Below, one piece after another: positions 9,374-19,400 of a stretch of 64,000 nt of DNA. The stretch is from assembly GCF_900095885.1 (NCBI RefSeq), contig NZ_LT615367.1, positions 2,790,001 to 2,854,000 on the forward strand. Direction: 5' to 3'. Source of the DNA: Dickeya aquatica (GTDB lineage Bacteria; Pseudomonadota; Gammaproteobacteria; Enterobacterales; Enterobacteriaceae). The position numbers were made by a program, and so were the translations under genes. The first letter of the stretch is position 1. Every line of letters starts with the position of its first letter. The notes beneath the pieces are model-generated. The model searched no databases, was not told the origin of the DNA, and saw only the letters and a list, made by a program, of their open reading frames with translations.

Positions 9374-10774
9374 ATGAGCGTAGTGCCTGTAGTCGATGTA
9401 CTGCAAGGCCGTGTCGCCGTTGACAGTGACGTCACCGTGCGCGGCTGGGTACGTACCCGGAGAGACTCTAAAGCCGGTATTTCCTTTATCGCCGTCTATG
9501 ACGGTTCCTGCTTTGATTCGCTACAGGCCGTCGTGAATAATAATCTGGACAATTACCAGAGTGACGTACTGCGCCTGACCACCGGCTGCTCTGTCGAAGT
9601 GACGGGCAAAGTGGTTGAATCCCCCGGTGAAGGGCAAAGTTTTGAACTTCAGGCAACGGCCATCAATGTGGTTGGCTGGGTCGATGACCCGGACACCTAC
9701 CCGATGGCCGCCAAACGTCACAGCATCGAGTATCTGCGTGAAGTGGCGCACCTGCGCCCGCGCACCAACCTGATTGGTGCTGTCGCACGCGTGCGTCACA
9801 CGCTGGCGCAGGCTATTCATCGTTTCTTCCACCAGAACGGTTTTTATTGGGTTTCCACCCCGCTCATCACCGCCTCAGACACCGAAGGTGCCGGTGAAAT
9901 GTTCCGCGTCTCCACGCTGGATTTGGAAAACCTGCCGCGTAACGAGCAAGGCCGGGTCGATTTCAGCGAAGACTTCTTCGGCAAAGAAGCCTTTCTGACA
10001 GTATCAGGCCAGCTTAACGGCGAAACCTATGCCTGCGCGCTGTCTAAAATCTACACCTTCGGGCCAACCTTCCGGGCGGAAAACTCCAACACCAGCCGTC
10101 ACCTGGCCGAGTTCTGGATGATTGAACCCGAAGTCGCTTTCGCCACACTGGACGATGTCGCCTCACTGGCGGAAAACTTGCTGAAATTCGTGTTTCAGGC
10201 AGTGCTGGAAGAGCGCGCCGATGACATGAAATTCTTCGCCGAGCGAGTCGATAAAGACGCTGTAAGCCGTCTGGAGCGCTTTGTCAGTTCCGATTTCGCA
10301 CAGGTGGATTACACCGATGCGATAACCATTCTGGAAAACTGCGGGCAGACGTTTGAGAACCCGGTGTCCTGGGGCATCGACCTCTCTTCCGAGCACGAAC
10401 GCTACCTGGCCGAAAAGCATTTTCAGGCACCGGTGGTCGTCAAAAATTACCCGAAAGATATCAAAGCGTTTTATATGCGCATGAATGAAGATGGGAAAAC
10501 CGTGGCGGCCATGGATGTGCTGGCTCCCGGCATTGGCGAAATTATCGGTGGTTCGCAGCGTGAAGAGCGTCTGGAGCAGTTGGACGCCCGTCTGGAAGAA
10601 ATGGGGCTCAGTAAAGAAGATTACTGGTGGTATCGCGATCTGCGTCGTTACGGCACCATTCCACATTCTGGCTTCGGTCTCGGCTTTGAACGCCTGATTG
10701 CGTATGTAACCGGTGTACAAAACGTGCGCGATGTGATCCCGTTCCCGCGTACACCGCGCAATGCAAGTTTCTAA
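9374..10774 (+). CDS. asnS: Asparaginyl-tRNA synthetase
   Basis: A 466-residue class IIb aminoacyl-tRNA synthetase, exactly the E. coli length. The N-terminal OB-fold anticodon-binding domain starts [16 protein letters not shown] (residues about 17-120). The catalytic domain shows class II motif 2 ([19 protein letters not shown]) and motif 3 ([15 protein letters not shown]) near the C-terminus. It charges tRNA-Asn with asparagine. An in-frame ATG seven codons earlier (9353) is rejected because the family starts at MSVVPVVDV and AGAGAG is well placed before 9374. It ends in a clear intrinsic terminator before the first porin gene. Confidence 0.97.
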   Translation: MSVVPVVDVLQGRVAVDSDVTVRGWVRTRRDSKAGISFIAVYDGSCFDSLQAVVNNNLDNYQSDVLRLTTGCSVEVTGKVVESPGEGQSFELQATAINVVGWVDDPDTYPMAAKRHSIEYLREVAHLRPRTNLIGAVARVRHTLAQAIHRFFHQNGFYWVSTPLITASDTEGAGEMFRVSTLDLENLPRNEQGRVDFSEDFFGKEAFLTVSGQLNGETYACALSKIYTFGPTFRAENSNTSRHLAEFWMIEPEVAFATLDDVASLAENLLKFVFQAVLEERADDMKFFAERVDKDAVSRLERFVSSDFAQVDYTDAITILENCGQTFENPVSWGIDLSSEHERYLAEKHFQAPVVVKNYPKDIKAFYMRMNEDGKTVAAMDVLAPGIGEIIGGSQREERLEQLDARLEEMGLSKEDYWWYRDLRRYGTIPHSGFGLGFERLIAYVTGVQNVRDVIPFPRTPRNASF

Positions 10775-10812
10775 GCAAAAAATTACATAAGAAAAACAAA
10801 TATCTGCATCAA

Positions 10813-10849
10813 CAAGGGCACCCTGGCGGTGCCCTTGTTTTTTTATTTT
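10813..10849 (+). terminator. asnS intrinsic terminator
   Basis: A perfect 10-bp stem CAAGGGCACC / GGTGCCCTTG (10813-10822 with 10828-10837) with a 5-nt loop, followed by a run of T residues, about 40 bp after the asnS stop. Confidence 0.92.
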
Positions 10850-10941
10850 AGAGATCGCTCACAAAGTTCCGCTTTATTTACAAATTGTAATACAAATTTT
10901 CTATTGGTTACTCGATTTCGAAATTAGTATCATTTAAACGG

Positions 10942-10977
10942 TAGATAAACACGCAACTGAATGGAACACTGCGTGCA
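10942..10977 (+). promoter_or_regulatory. Promoter of first OmpF-type porin
   Basis: The stretch matches the E. coli ompF promoter as I remember it. TAGATA (10942-10947) occupies the -35 position, followed by a 17-bp spacer, AACACT (10965-10970) at -10, and a start near 10977 at AGACAC, which begins the conserved ompF leader. The upstream AT-rich segment 10870-10940 would hold OmpR sites, which I cannot place exactly. Weak core elements fit a promoter that depends on OmpR. Confidence 0.65.
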
Positions 10978-11068
10978 GACACAGGAAGACAACTGTATCG
11001 GCAATAAAGTTCCCTATGGGGTTTTAAATTGTGATGCAGGTGCCTTAATAACACCAATGAGGGTAATA

Positions 11069-12139
11069 ATGATGAAGCGCAATATTCTTGCAGTGGTAAT
11101 CCCGGCTCTGCTGGCTGCTGGCGCAGCCAATGCGGCTGAAGTATACAACAAAGACGGCAACAAGCTGGATTTGACTGGTAAAATCGAAGCTGCCCATTAT
11201 TTTGGCGATGAGTCCAAAAGTGTCATGGGTGACGGCGACCAGACCTTCGCTCGTCTGGGCTTCAAAGGTGAAACAAAAATCAATAGCGATCTGACCGGTT
11301 ATGGTCGTTTTGAGTATCAGTTTGACGCATCCTCTGCTGAAGATACTAACAGCACTGCTGGTAAAACCCGTTACGCGTACGCTGGTTTGAAATTCGGTGA
11401 CTTCGGTTCACTGGATTACGGCCGTAACCGCGCAGTTGGCTATGATGGCCTGTCTTACACTGACGTACTGCCGGAGCAGGGTGGTGATTCCGTCTATACC
11501 GACAACATCACTGGCCGTAACGCTGGCGTTGCAACCTACCGCAACAAAAACTTCTTTGGTTTGGTAGACGGCTGGGACTTCGCGCTGGGTTACCAAGCAA
11601 AACATGATGATTCATCAGAATACAGAAGAAAAACTGGCGACGGCTGGGCTGTATCCTCTTCTTACACCGCGCCGTTTGGCGTAGGCGTGATTGGTTCTTA
11701 CACTGCAGCCGATCGTACTGACAAGCAGACCGCTGACAATCGCGGTAAAAAGGCTGAAGCGTGGGCAACTGGCCTGAAATATGATGCTAACAACATCTAT
11801 GTGGCTACCACCTACGGTGAATACCACAACCTGTCTTATAAAAACGCTGCTGCTACTTCTGCTTACGACAAAACCAAAGTGTTTGAAGCCGTTGCTCAGT
11901 ACAACCTCGATTTCGGCCTGACTCCGTCTTTAGGTTATGTCAGTGCTAAAGCAGATGACGATAGCGCAAAAACCAGTGGTTACCTGAAGAAATATGTGAG
12001 CATCGGTGCTACCTATGCGTTCAACAAAAACTTCTCTACCCTGGTTGAGTACGATATCAACCTGATCAAAGATGACAGCAACCAGCTTGGCGTTAAAACT
12101 GGTAACACTGTAGCAGTTGGTGCAATTTATCAGTTCTAA
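11069..12139 (+). CDS. ompF: OmpF-type general porin, first copy
   Basis: A 356-residue outer-membrane porin. The signal peptide MMKRNILAVVIPALLAAGAA ends at ANA-AEVYN. The mature protein has the classical porin start, alternating beta-strand pattern, the loop-3 region and a C-terminal phenylalanine (IYQF) recognised by the BAM machinery. It forms trimeric channels for small hydrophilic solutes. The start is the first of two adjacent ATGs at 11069 with GAGGG five bases upstream; the leader next to the start is almost base-for-base that of E. coli ompF. Upstream in-frame ATGs (10961) lie inside the promoter and are rejected. Its own terminator follows. The second porin downstream is a close paralogue. 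Confidence 0.93.
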   Translation: MMKRNILAVVIPALLAAGAANAAEVYNKDGNKLDLTGKIEAAHYFGDESKSVMGDGDQTFARLGFKGETKINSDLTGYGRFEYQFDASSAEDTNSTAGKTRYAYAGLKFGDFGSLDYGRNRAVGYDGLSYTDVLPEQGGDSVYTDNITGRNAGVATYRNKNFFGLVDGWDFALGYQAKHDDSSEYRRKTGDGWAVSSSYTAPFGVGVIGSYTAADRTDKQTADNRGKKAEAWATGLKYDANNIYVATTYGEYHNLSYKNAAATSAYDKTKVFEAVAQYNLDFGLTPSLGYVSAKADDDSAKTSGYLKKYVSIGATYAFNKNFSTLVEYDINLIKDDSNQLGVKTGNTVAVGAIYQF

Positions 12140-12178
12140 TCAGCTCTGCTGATTAACTGATTTACACACTGTCGGGAA

Positions 12179-12209
12179 CATCAGCCGCCTTGTCGGCTGA
12201 TGTTTTTTT
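12179..12209 (+). terminator. Terminator of first porin
   Basis: CATCAGCCG / CGGCTGATG perfect 9-bp stem (12179-12187 with 12194-12202), followed by seven T residues, about 40 bp after the stop. Confidence 0.92.
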
Positions 12210-12623
12210 ATTGCATCTTACGTCACTTTATTCTTGCTCTTTTCTCTGTTATCACTACCTTCTTAAACCTTCCTGCTGTCACTTTCTTTTGCTGCATTTA
12301 TCACCGTAAAAACAGCACCATCGCGCATTTTGCTTAATAAAGACACCTTTAAAGTAAGGTTTAACACTCAATACCCACCTCAAAACCACCTACAATCAAA
12401 ACCCTTTTTTATCTTTTTAATTTCATGAAAATGAAAGATTTTTTTCATATCAAATTCATATTTATAGATATAGGAAAACGCTATTTCACACTATAAAAGT
12501 GTGAAAAAATCATAATAAAAGTCAAATTAAAGATAAATGACGTATTTTTTATTTTTAAAAAATATTTAGTTACATATAGAAATTAAGTGTTTCACCAACA
12601 CGTAATTAGTAGCATTTATGAAG
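12210..12623. other. AT-rich spacer between the tandem porins
   Basis: Over 400 bp without a gene. The part from about 12400 to 12600 is very AT-rich with short A/T runs, typical of OmpR- or H-NS-controlled porin promoters. A GTTACATATAG segment near 12570-12580 resembles part of an OmpR site. I see no conserved small RNA gene here. Confidence 0.5.
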
Positions 12624-12659
12624 TAGATAAACCGCACCATGAATGGAACACTGCTTGCG
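12624..12659 (+). promoter_or_regulatory. Promoter of second OmpF-type porin
   Basis: The same architecture as at the first porin: TAGATA (12624-12629), 17-bp spacer, AACACT (12647-12652), then the GACACAG-AAGACAC leader. The near identity of the element and early leader with 10942-10990 shows the promoter was duplicated with the gene. Confidence 0.65.
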
Positions 12660-12748
12660 GACACAGAAAGACACCGGCTGGCGACAGAAGTTCACTGCGA
12701 TATTTCTGTAAAGACAAGCCGGACACATAACACAACGAGGGTCGTTTA

Positions 12749-13825
12749 ATGATGAAGCGTAATATTTTAGCCGTGGTTATTCCGGCACTGTTGGCAGCAG
12801 GCGCAGCCAACGCCGCAGAAGTGTACAACAAAGATGGTAATAAGCTCGATTTAACGGGGCGAGTACACGCTGGCTATTACTTCGGTGATGCCGCCAAAAG
12901 TTTTCAAGGCAAAGGTGACCAGACCTACGCTCGTTTAGGCTTTAAAGGTGAAACCAAAATCAATAGCGAGCTGACCGGTTATGGCCGCTTTGAATATCAA
13001 TTCAATGCCAGCAAAGCAGAAGATAGCAATGCCGGTGCTGGGAACAGTAAAACGCGCTATGCCTATGCCGGCCTGAAATTCTCTGACTTCGGTTCGTTTG
13101 ATTATGGCCGCAACCGCGGCATCGCCTATGACGGTATCTCTTATACCGACGTGCTGCCGGAATGGGGTGGTGACCAAAGCTATACCGATAATATTACCGG
13201 GCGCAGTGCCGGTGTTGCGACCTATCGCAACAAGAACTTCTTCGGCCTGGTGCAGGGCTGGGATTTTGGCCTGCAATATCAGGCGAAACATGAAGACTCA
13301 ACCAATGTGGTAAAACAGACCGGCGACGGTTTTGGTATTTCCTCTTCCTATACGTCGCCGATTGGCGTGGGCGTGATTGCCTCTTATGAAGCGGTAGACC
13401 GCACCACCTCACAGGTAGCCGATGGCCGTGGCCAGAAAGCGGACGCCTGGGCTGCCGGCCTGAAGTACGATGCCAACAACATCTACCTTGCTACCACCTA
13501 CGGTGAGTTCCATAACCTGAGTTACATTAGCAGCGCAGCAGCAGCAGACAAGACCAAAGTGTTCGAAGCCGTTGCCCAGTACCACTTTGACTTTGGTTTA
13601 ACACCGTCTCTGGCGTATGTTTCTGCTAAAGCCGATAACGACACTTCTGCGGTGAAAACCAGCGGTTATATCACCAAATATGTCAGCATCGGCGGGACGT
13701 ATAACTTCAATAAGAACCTGGCGGCTAACGTCGAGTATCTGGTCAACCTGATTGATGCAGACAGCAACCCGTACGGTAAGAAAACGGGTGACAGCGTCTT
13801 TACCGGCCTGACCTACCAGTTCTAA
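12749..13825 (+). CDS. OmpF-type general porin, second copy
   Basis: A 358-residue porin with signal peptide MMKRNILAVVIPALLAAGAA followed by ANA and a mature start AEVYNKDGNKLDLTG identical to the first copy. It differs mostly in surface-loop stretches (for example SKAEDSNAGAGNS and the SAAAADKTK loop) while barrel strands are conserved, and it ends LTYQF. It is presumably an outer-membrane diffusion channel with altered loops. The start at the ATG pair 12749 is supported by ACGAGGG upstream. It has its own promoter, leader and terminator, so it can be controlled separately from the first copy. I cannot say from sequence which copy is the functional counterpart of OmpF or OmpC. Confidence 0.92.
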   Translation: MMKRNILAVVIPALLAAGAANAAEVYNKDGNKLDLTGRVHAGYYFGDAAKSFQGKGDQTYARLGFKGETKINSELTGYGRFEYQFNASKAEDSNAGAGNSKTRYAYAGLKFSDFGSFDYGRNRGIAYDGISYTDVLPEWGGDQSYTDNITGRSAGVATYRNKNFFGLVQGWDFGLQYQAKHEDSTNVVKQTGDGFGISSSYTSPIGVGVIASYEAVDRTTSQVADGRGQKADAWAAGLKYDANNIYLATTYGEFHNLSYISSAAAADKTKVFEAVAQYHFDFGLTPSLAYVSAKADNDTSAVKTSGYITKYVSIGGTYNFNKNLAANVEYLVNLIDADSNPYGKKTGDSVFTGLTYQF

Positions 13826-13850
13826 TCTCTCTTGATGTCACACCTGTGTT

Positions 13851-13880
13851 AAGCCGGGAACCCTCTCCCGGCTTTTTTAT
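13851..13880 (+). terminator. Terminator of second porin
   Basis: AAGCCGGGA / TCCCGGCTT perfect 9-bp stem (13851-13859 with 13866-13874), followed by TTTT and A/T residues. Confidence 0.9.
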
Positions 13881-14077
13881 TACCTGAGCACATCGGCGGC
13901 GCGATAGCGGTATGTTTACGCAAAGATAGGCTTACCACACCGCCCGACAGGGCCATTTATGCCAGTGTTTACCCTTGTGCCATTATTTCTGTTTCTTTTG
14001 ATGCAAACGGTTGGCAAAGCCAGACGCTGGCGTTAACCTGCTATTTCTGTTTACTCTCTGTCATGGATTACGTCGCA

Positions 14078-15268
14078 ATGTTTGAAAAAATCTCTGCCGC
14101 TCCTGCTGACCCGATTCTGGGGCTGGCTGACCTGTTTCGCGCTGATGAACGCCCGCACAAAATTAATCTCGGCATCGGCGTCTATAAGGATGAAACCGGT
14201 AAAACGCCGGTGTTGACCTGCGTTAAAAAAGCAGAACAGTTGCTGCTGGAAACAGAAACCACCAAAAATTACCTGAGCATTGATGGTATTCCTGAGTTTG
14301 CACGCTGCACGCAGGAACTGTTATTCGGTAAGCACAGCGAGATTATTGCGAATAAACGCGCTCGTACCGCACAAACCCCCGGCGGAACGGGTGGTTTGCG
14401 CGTTGCGGCGGATTTCATCGCCAGCCAGACCAGTGCGAAACGAATTTGGGTGAGCAACCCAAGCTGGCCGAACCACAAAAATGTGTTCGCTTCTGCCGGG
14501 CTGGAGGTGTGTGACTATACCTATTATGACGCCGAAAACCACGCGCTGGACTTTGACGGCATGATCAGCAGCCTCAGCGCCGCGCAGGCAGGAGACGTGG
14601 TGCTGTTCCACGGCTGTTGCCACAACCCAACCGGCATTGACCCGACAGCCGAGCAGTGGGAACAACTGGCAACGCTGGCGCAGGAAAAAGGCTGGCTGCC
14701 ACTGTTTGACTTTGCCTATCAGGGCTTTGCCCGTGGGCTGGAAGAAGATGCGCAAGGGCTGCGCATTTTCGCGGCGAAACACCCGGAATTACTGGTTGCC
14801 AGCTCTTATTCCAAAAACTTCGGCCTGTATAACGAGCGTGTCGGGGCCTGTACGCTGGTTGCCGCTGATGCCGCCACGGCAGATACCGCATTTAGCCAGG
14901 TGAAAGCCGGTATTCGTGCCAATTACTCCAACCCGCCGTCACACGGTGCGGCGGTTGTGGCTACCGTGCTGTCAAACGACGCGCTGCGTGCCATTTGGGA
15001 ACAAGAGTTAACCGCCATGCGTGAGCGCATTCAGCGTATGCGCCAGTTGTTTGTTAACACCTTGCAGGAAAAAGGTGCCGCGCAGGATTTCTCGTTCATC
15101 ATTAACCAAAATGGCATGTTTTCATTCAGTGGCCTGAATAAAGATCAGGTGCTGCGCCTGCGTAACGAGTTTGGTATTTATGCCGTGAACTCTGGGCGTA
15201 TCAACGTGGCGGGGATGACACCGGAAAATATGGCTCCGCTGTGCGAGGCGATTGTCGCGGTGCTGTAA
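14078..15268 (+). CDS. aspC: Aromatic/aspartate aminotransferase
   Basis: A 396-residue PLP enzyme, the length of E. coli AspC, aligning with it throughout. Visible hallmarks are PGGTGGLR in the cofactor-phosphate region, the substrate-site segment CHNPTGID, and [15 protein letters not shown] with the Schiff-base lysine. It interconverts aspartate and 2-oxoglutarate with oxaloacetate and glutamate in the cytoplasm. The start is taken at [12 protein letters not shown] (14078); an ATG five codons upstream (14063) is in frame but family proteins begin MFE. Neither start has a strong Shine-Dalgarno. It stands alone, with a terminator at 15315, after the porins as in E. coli. Confidence 0.95.
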   Translation: MFEKISAAPADPILGLADLFRADERPHKINLGIGVYKDETGKTPVLTCVKKAEQLLLETETTKNYLSIDGIPEFARCTQELLFGKHSEIIANKRARTAQTPGGTGGLRVAADFIASQTSAKRIWVSNPSWPNHKNVFASAGLEVCDYTYYDAENHALDFDGMISSLSAAQAGDVVLFHGCCHNPTGIDPTAEQWEQLATLAQEKGWLPLFDFAYQGFARGLEEDAQGLRIFAAKHPELLVASSYSKNFGLYNERVGACTLVAADAATADTAFSQVKAGIRANYSNPPSHGAAVVATVLSNDALRAIWEQELTAMRERIQRMRQLFVNTLQEKGAAQDFSFIINQNGMFSFSGLNKDQVLRLRNEFGIYAVNSGRINVAGMTPENMAPLCEAIVAVL

Positions 15269-15314
15269 TACCGGCAAATGCACCCTTTTAGGGGCAGGCC
15301 CGTATCCAGATTGA

Positions 15315-15350
15315 ATGCCAGTCAGTTACCCTGACTGGCATTATTTTTTA
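15315..15350 (+). terminator. aspC intrinsic terminator
   Basis: ATGCCAGTCA / TGACTGGCAT 10-bp stem (15315-15324 with 15332-15341), then TATTTTTTA, 46 bp after the aspC stop. The same TGCCAGTCA...TGACTGGCA stem sequence recurs near 17901-17927. Confidence 0.88.
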
Positions 15351-15394
15351 CTGCGCCCGCAAGGCACAGCAACCGGATGCTGAAAGCCCGCCGC

Positions 15395-17653
15395 TCAAGG
15401 CTCGGGCGTCCTTCCCTCACCCTCCAGAGCGCTTACCCTGAGCAACCGGCTTCCCAGCCCCTGTGCGGGCCTGTGTTTTGCCTTTGCTGACCGGCCTGGC
15501 TTGAGCCGGTTTTGTATGGCCTTGCCCACGCGGGGGTGAGCATTACCACGCTGATGTTTGATATCACTGTGCCGGGTCAGCGCGGGCCGGGCTCCCTTGC
15601 CGGAAGCCAGCGCCGCGCGCTCGCCACGGCCTTCGGCCGGAACCAGACACTCAGGGCCGGAGCCAATCAGATACCCTTTGCCCATGGCCTGAAGCGCTTC
15701 ACGGATAATCGGCCAGCCAGCCGGGTCGTGATAGCGCAGGATGGCCTTGTGCAGGCGACGACGACGCTCGCCCTTGGCCACAAACACGTCACCGCCGACC
15801 CGGTGCACCTTGGCGAGCGGGTTTTTCTCGGTGTAATACATGGTGGTCGCATTGGCGAGCGGCGATGGGTAAAAATTTTGTACCTGATCGAGTTTGAAGC
15901 GGTTGGCTTTGAGCCAGAGCGCCAGATTTATCATATCTTCATCGGTGGTGCCGGGGTGCGCCGAAATAAAATAGGGGATCAGGTACTGCTCTTTACCCGC
16001 CTCTTTCGAGAATTTGTCAAACAGCGCCTTGAAGTTGTAGTAGGTGCCCATACCCGGCTTCATCATCATCGCCAGCGGGCCCGCTTCGGTGTGCTCCGGC
16101 GCAATCTTGAGATAGCCGCCAACGTGATATCTGGCGAGTTCACGCACGTAGCGCGGATCTTCCACCGCCAGGTCATAACGCACTCCCGAAGCAATCAGGA
16201 TTTTCTTGATACCTTTGAGGTCACGCGCTTTGCGATAGAGATTGATGGTCGGCGTATGATCCGTGTTCATATGTGGGCAAATAGCCGGCCAGACGCAGGA
16301 AGCACGGCGGCAGGTCTGCTCGGCGCGGGGATTCTTGCAGCGCAGCTTATACATATTGGCAGTTGGGCCGCCGAGATCGGAAATCACACCGGTAAAACCC
16401 GGCACCTTGTCGCGGATCTCTTCAATTTCTTTGAGAATCGACGCTTCCGATCGGCTCTGGATAATGCGCCCTTCGTGCTCGGTGATGGAGCAAAACGAGC
16501 AGCCGCCAAAGCAACCACGCATGATGTTGACGGAAGTCTTGATCATATCGTAGGCCGGGATCTTCTCCTTACCGTAAGCCGGGTGCGGCACCCGCTGGTA
16601 TGGCAGGCCAAATACCCCGTCCATCTCATCGGTTTCCAGCGGGAAAGCGGGCGGGTTAATCCAGATAATGCGATCGCCGTGTGCCTGCGCCAGCGCCCGG
16701 GCGCAGCCGGGGTTGGTTTCGTGGTGCAAAATGCGCGAAGCATGGGCATAGAGCACCTTGTCCTCTTTGATGCGCTCGAAAGCCGGCAACTTGATGTAGG
16801 TCTTCTCCCAGGGCTTGGGTTTGGCTGGCTGTACCAGCACCGGTTTCGCTTCTTGTGCAGCTGGCGCGCGCTCACTGGCACTGTCTGAACATGGCGCGCC
16901 TTCCATATACGGGTTAGGGATAGGATCGATACGGCCAATCTGGTCGAGTTTGCTCGAATCGACCCCGCTCCAGCCCGGCAGCGGCTCGCGGCGGATGACC
17001 GCCGTGCCGCGGATATCCTGCATCGCCTCAATACGTTCACCCGCGGCGATGCGGTGTGCCACCTCAATCAGCGGGCGTTCGGCATTACCGTAGATAAGGA
17101 TGTCAGCCTTGGCATCAAACAGGATGGAGCGGCGGATAGTTTCCGACCAGTAATCGTAGTGGGCAATGCGGCGCAGCGAGGCCTCAATACCGCCGATGAC
17201 GACCGGCACCTCTTTGTAGGCCTCCTTGCAGCGCTGGGTATAGACCAGCGTGGCGCGATCGGGCCGCTTACCGGCGACGTTGCCGGGGGTGTAGGCATCG
17301 TCGTGGCGCAGTTTTTTATCCGAGGTGTAGCGATTAATCATCGAATCCATGTTACCCGCCGTCACCCCGAAAAAGAGGTTAGGCTCCCCCAGGCGCATAA
17401 AATCCGCTTTGGAAGACCAGTCCGGCTGGGCGATGATCCCTACCCGAAACCCTTGCGCTTCAAGCATGCGGCCAATCACCGCCATGCCAAAGCTTGGGTG
17501 ATCCACATAGGCATCCCCCGTCACCAGGATAACATCGCAACTGTCCCAGCCGAGTTCGTCCATCTCGTTGCGCGACATGGGCAGGAAAGGTGCCGTACCG
17601 TAGCATTCGGCCCAGTAGCGGGGATAGGAGAAGATCGGGGTTATCGGTTGCAT
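15395..17653 (-). CDS. ygiQ: Radical SAM protein YgiQ
   Basis: A 752-residue protein of the UPF0313/YgiQ family. The radical SAM iron-sulfur motif CFGGCSFC has cysteines at residues 381, 385 and 388. It is preceded by an N-terminal region beginning QYWAECYG-like segments (here [18 protein letters not shown]) that aligns with E. coli YgiQ. The family's reaction is not known to me. ATG 17653 is preferred: AGGTGG lies five bases upstream, whereas the GTG three codons earlier (17662) falls inside that Shine-Dalgarno. The C-terminal about 60 residues are Ala/Arg/Gly-rich and poorly conserved. In E. coli ygiQ sits elsewhere, so its place next to aspC is lineage-specific. Confidence 0.92.
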   Translation of the reverse strand: MQPITPIFSYPRYWAECYGTAPFLPMSRNEMDELGWDSCDVILVTGDAYVDHPSFGMAVIGRMLEAQGFRVGIIAQPDWSSKADFMRLGEPNLFFGVTAGNMDSMINRYTSDKKLRHDDAYTPGNVAGKRPDRATLVYTQRCKEAYKEVPVVIGGIEASLRRIAHYDYWSETIRRSILFDAKADILIYGNAERPLIEVAHRIAAGERIEAMQDIRGTAVIRREPLPGWSGVDSSKLDQIGRIDPIPNPYMEGAPCSDSASERAPAAQEAKPVLVQPAKPKPWEKTYIKLPAFERIKEDKVLYAHASRILHHETNPGCARALAQAHGDRIIWINPPAFPLETDEMDGVFGLPYQRVPHPAYGKEKIPAYDMIKTSVNIMRGCFGGCSFCSITEHEGRIIQSRSEASILKEIEEIRDKVPGFTGVISDLGGPTANMYKLRCKNPRAEQTCRRASCVWPAICPHMNTDHTPTINLYRKARDLKGIKKILIASGVRYDLAVEDPRYVRELARYHVGGYLKIAPEHTEAGPLAMMMKPGMGTYYNFKALFDKFSKEAGKEQYLIPYFISAHPGTTDEDMINLALWLKANRFKLDQVQNFYPSPLANATTMYYTEKNPLAKVHRVGGDVFVAKGERRRRLHKAILRYHDPAGWPIIREALQAMGKGYLIGSGPECLVPAEGRGERAALASGKGARPALTRHSDIKHQRGNAHPRVGKAIQNRLKPGRSAKAKHRPAQGLGSRLLRVSALEGEGRTPEP

Positions 17654-17969
17654 ATTGACCACCTGAAAAATTCTGGTCGCGCATTATACCGGCTGGCCGG
17701 AGCTCCGGCGATGCCTTTTTGCCCCCGCCTGCGAAAGCGGGCAAACCTCTGGCAACTGGCGGGACGGCCGGTGTTGCTGTCATAAAAACACGGCATTCCT
17801 GGCCACTGAGTGAAAATACGTTGTGTGGAAACAAATTGTTTGGAAACAGATTGCGTGAAAATGACCGCACCAGCCTGTCATACACAATACGCAAAAGATA
17901 ATGCCAGTCAGGATCCACTGACTGGCATGACACATACCGGCGGGTTTGTTTCGTGCACTGATACAAAAA
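17654..17969. other. ygiQ/gloC spacer
   Basis: A 316-bp non-coding stretch. It holds the ygiQ promoter, a GC-rich inverted repeat (TTTGCCC...GCGGGCAAA, about 17717-17745), a degenerate 15-bp tandem repeat (17806-17865) and a perfect hairpin TGCCAGTCA/TGACTGGCA near 17901-17927 that may end the gloC transcript. Confidence 0.5.
17806..17865. repeat. Degenerate 15-bp tandem repeat, about four units
   Basis: Units at 17821-17835 and 17836-17850 are 13/15 identical (TTGTGTGGAAACAAA and TTGTTTGGAAACAGA). Flanking units 17851-17865 and 17806-17820 share TG-GTGAAAAT. It lies in the spacer beyond the gloC stop. Function unknown. Confidence 0.6.
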
Positions 17970-18608
17970 TCAGTCAGGATCACGCACAAACGGGTTACTG
18001 CGGCGCTCTTCACCAAAGGTGGACATCGGGCCGTGGCCTGGAATAAAGGCCATATCGTCGCCCAGCGGAAACAGTTTATTGCGAATAGAGTCCACCAGTG
18101 CCTGATGATTGCCTTGTGGAAAATCGCTGCGCCCGACGCCACCGCGGAAGATGACATCACCGACCTGGGCCACTCGCGCTTTTTCATCAACAAACACCAC
18201 ATGCCCCGGCGTGTGCCCCGGACAATGCACTACAGACAGCACCGACTCACCAATCACCACCGTGTCGCCCTCTTCCAGCCAGCGCGTTGGCACCAGCGGC
18301 GGGCAGTCGCGCAGGCCAAACATCCGGCTTTGCGCAGGCAGACCATCGAGCCAAAACGCATCCGCCTGATGCGGGCCAACAATCGGCACGGCAAAGTGTT
18401 CAGCCAGTTCAACCGCCGCCCCGACATGATCCAAATGACCATGCGTCAGCAAAATTTGTGTGACGGTGACCCCAGCCTGTGCCACCGCCTGCTTAATGGC
18501 CTGAGCATCGCCGCCGGGATCAACAATAGCGGCCTGTTGCGTGTTTTCACACCATAATAGTGTGCAGTTTTGCCTAAAGTCCGTGACGGGAATAATCTGG
18601 TATTTCAT
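17970..18608 (-). CDS. gloC: Type II hydroxyacylglutathione hydrolase GloC
   Basis: A 212-residue metallo-beta-lactamase-fold protein matching E. coli YcbL/GloC (215). The di-zinc motif THGHLDH is at residues 55-61, with later ligands in [14 protein letters not shown] and IPGHGPM. It hydrolyses S-D-lactoylglutathione in methylglyoxal detoxification, in the cytoplasm. It lacks the C-terminal helical domain of classical GloB, as the YcbL type does. ATG 18608 is the family start. It is 60 bp downstream of mepK on the same strand, the E. coli order ldtD-mepK-gloC. Confidence 0.93.
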   Translation of the reverse strand: MKYQIIPVTDFRQNCTLLWCENTQQAAIVDPGGDAQAIKQAVAQAGVTVTQILLTHGHLDHVGAAVELAEHFAVPIVGPHQADAFWLDGLPAQSRMFGLRDCPPLVPTRWLEEGDTVVIGESVLSVVHCPGHTPGHVVFVDEKARVAQVGDVIFRGGVGRSDFPQGNHQALVDSIRNKLFPLGDDMAFIPGHGPMSTFGEERRSNPFVRDPD

Positions 18609-18668
18609 ACCGCTCCGTTAGTTACCTCATCCTTGCAGGGCACCTATTCTCTGCTTGGTCGTTTAACG

Positions 18669-19217
18669 TTACCAGGTGCGAACAACCCCGGTATCAATAT
18701 GGATAAAATTACTCTGCGGGTAATATCCCACCCCGCCGGCGCGCATTTTTAACGCCGCCTTGCGGATATTCGCCAGTTGCACCCCTTCGATATGAAAGTC
18801 CATGGCTTTACCCTGAGTATGGTAGCTCTGTTTCGCCACGCCCCGACTGCTTGAACGCAGGTCTTCATTCGTGCTGTAGGAGCGATAGCCAGAGATCAGC
18901 TGTACCGGCTTGGTTGTTCCAAGCATCACTTGCAGGCGGTATAGCTGATCAAACAGGGCCGGGTCGATGGTTTTCACTTTATTCGCCCGGTAATCACGAA
19001 AGAAATGGTTCAGACGTGAAAGCTCTGATTTGTTATAACGGCGGCCATCAAAGAATTCGACTTTGATACGTTCACCGGTATTCACATTATTGAGCGTCAG
19101 GATACGGGGACGAGCGGTAGACAGAGAAGCCAGCGATTGCCCCGGCAGCAATGCAATACCCAGCGCCGCGCCGCCGAGTGCAAGCCATTTGCGTCGATGA
19201 TGATCAATTGGTTCCAT
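18669..19217 (-). CDS. mepK: Murein DD-endopeptidase MepK
   Basis: A 182-residue exported protein equal in length to E. coli MepK (YcbK). The N-terminus has a twin-arginine signal (RRKWLALGGAALGIALL at residues 8-24) ending near SLA. The catalytic zinc domain of the DUF882/M15 type shows SYHTQGKAMDFH and NFIHIDTG, which hold the metal His/Asp ligands. It cleaves peptidoglycan cross-links, including mDAP-mDAP, in the periplasm. ATG 19217 is chosen because homologues start immediately before the twin-arginine region; the upstream 15 codons have no counterpart. It follows ldtD, which makes the 3-3 cross-links it can cut. Confidence 0.92.
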   Translation of the reverse strand: MEPIDHHRRKWLALGGAALGIALLPGQSLASLSTARPRILTLNNVNTGERIKVEFFDGRRYNKSELSRLNHFFRDYRANKVKTIDPALFDQLYRLQVMLGTTKPVQLISGYRSYSTNEDLRSSSRGVAKQSYHTQGKAMDFHIEGVQLANIRKAALKMRAGGVGYYPQSNFIHIDTGVVRTW

Positions 19218-19400
19218 AAAACACGAGCACCCTGGACTGAAAAAGGAGGAAGCGATACACAACGTGTACCGCCCTGCACCTTAACTGCCACACTTCGCGG
19301 CGTCAACCCGCTTTAGGCCGACGGCTCACGCCACCTCACCTCGGCTATAACGGCAGTATGCCGACAACCTCAGCAACAGAATGACCTGAATTACGGAGAC

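Noticed and set aside
12400..12600. Possible micF-like small RNA gene between the porins
   Set aside because: The segment is AT-rich but I found no convincing promoter plus terminator pair or complementarity I could establish by eye.
15512..16888. 458-codon plus-strand open frame opposite ygiQ
   Set aside because: Shadow of ygiQ, whose radical SAM motif and full-length homology decide the strand.
17780..18202. Minus-strand frame that would encode the 15-bp repeat as a 5-residue peptide repeat
   Set aside because: It overlaps gloC out of frame, has no plausible start signal, and the repeat is better described at the DNA level.
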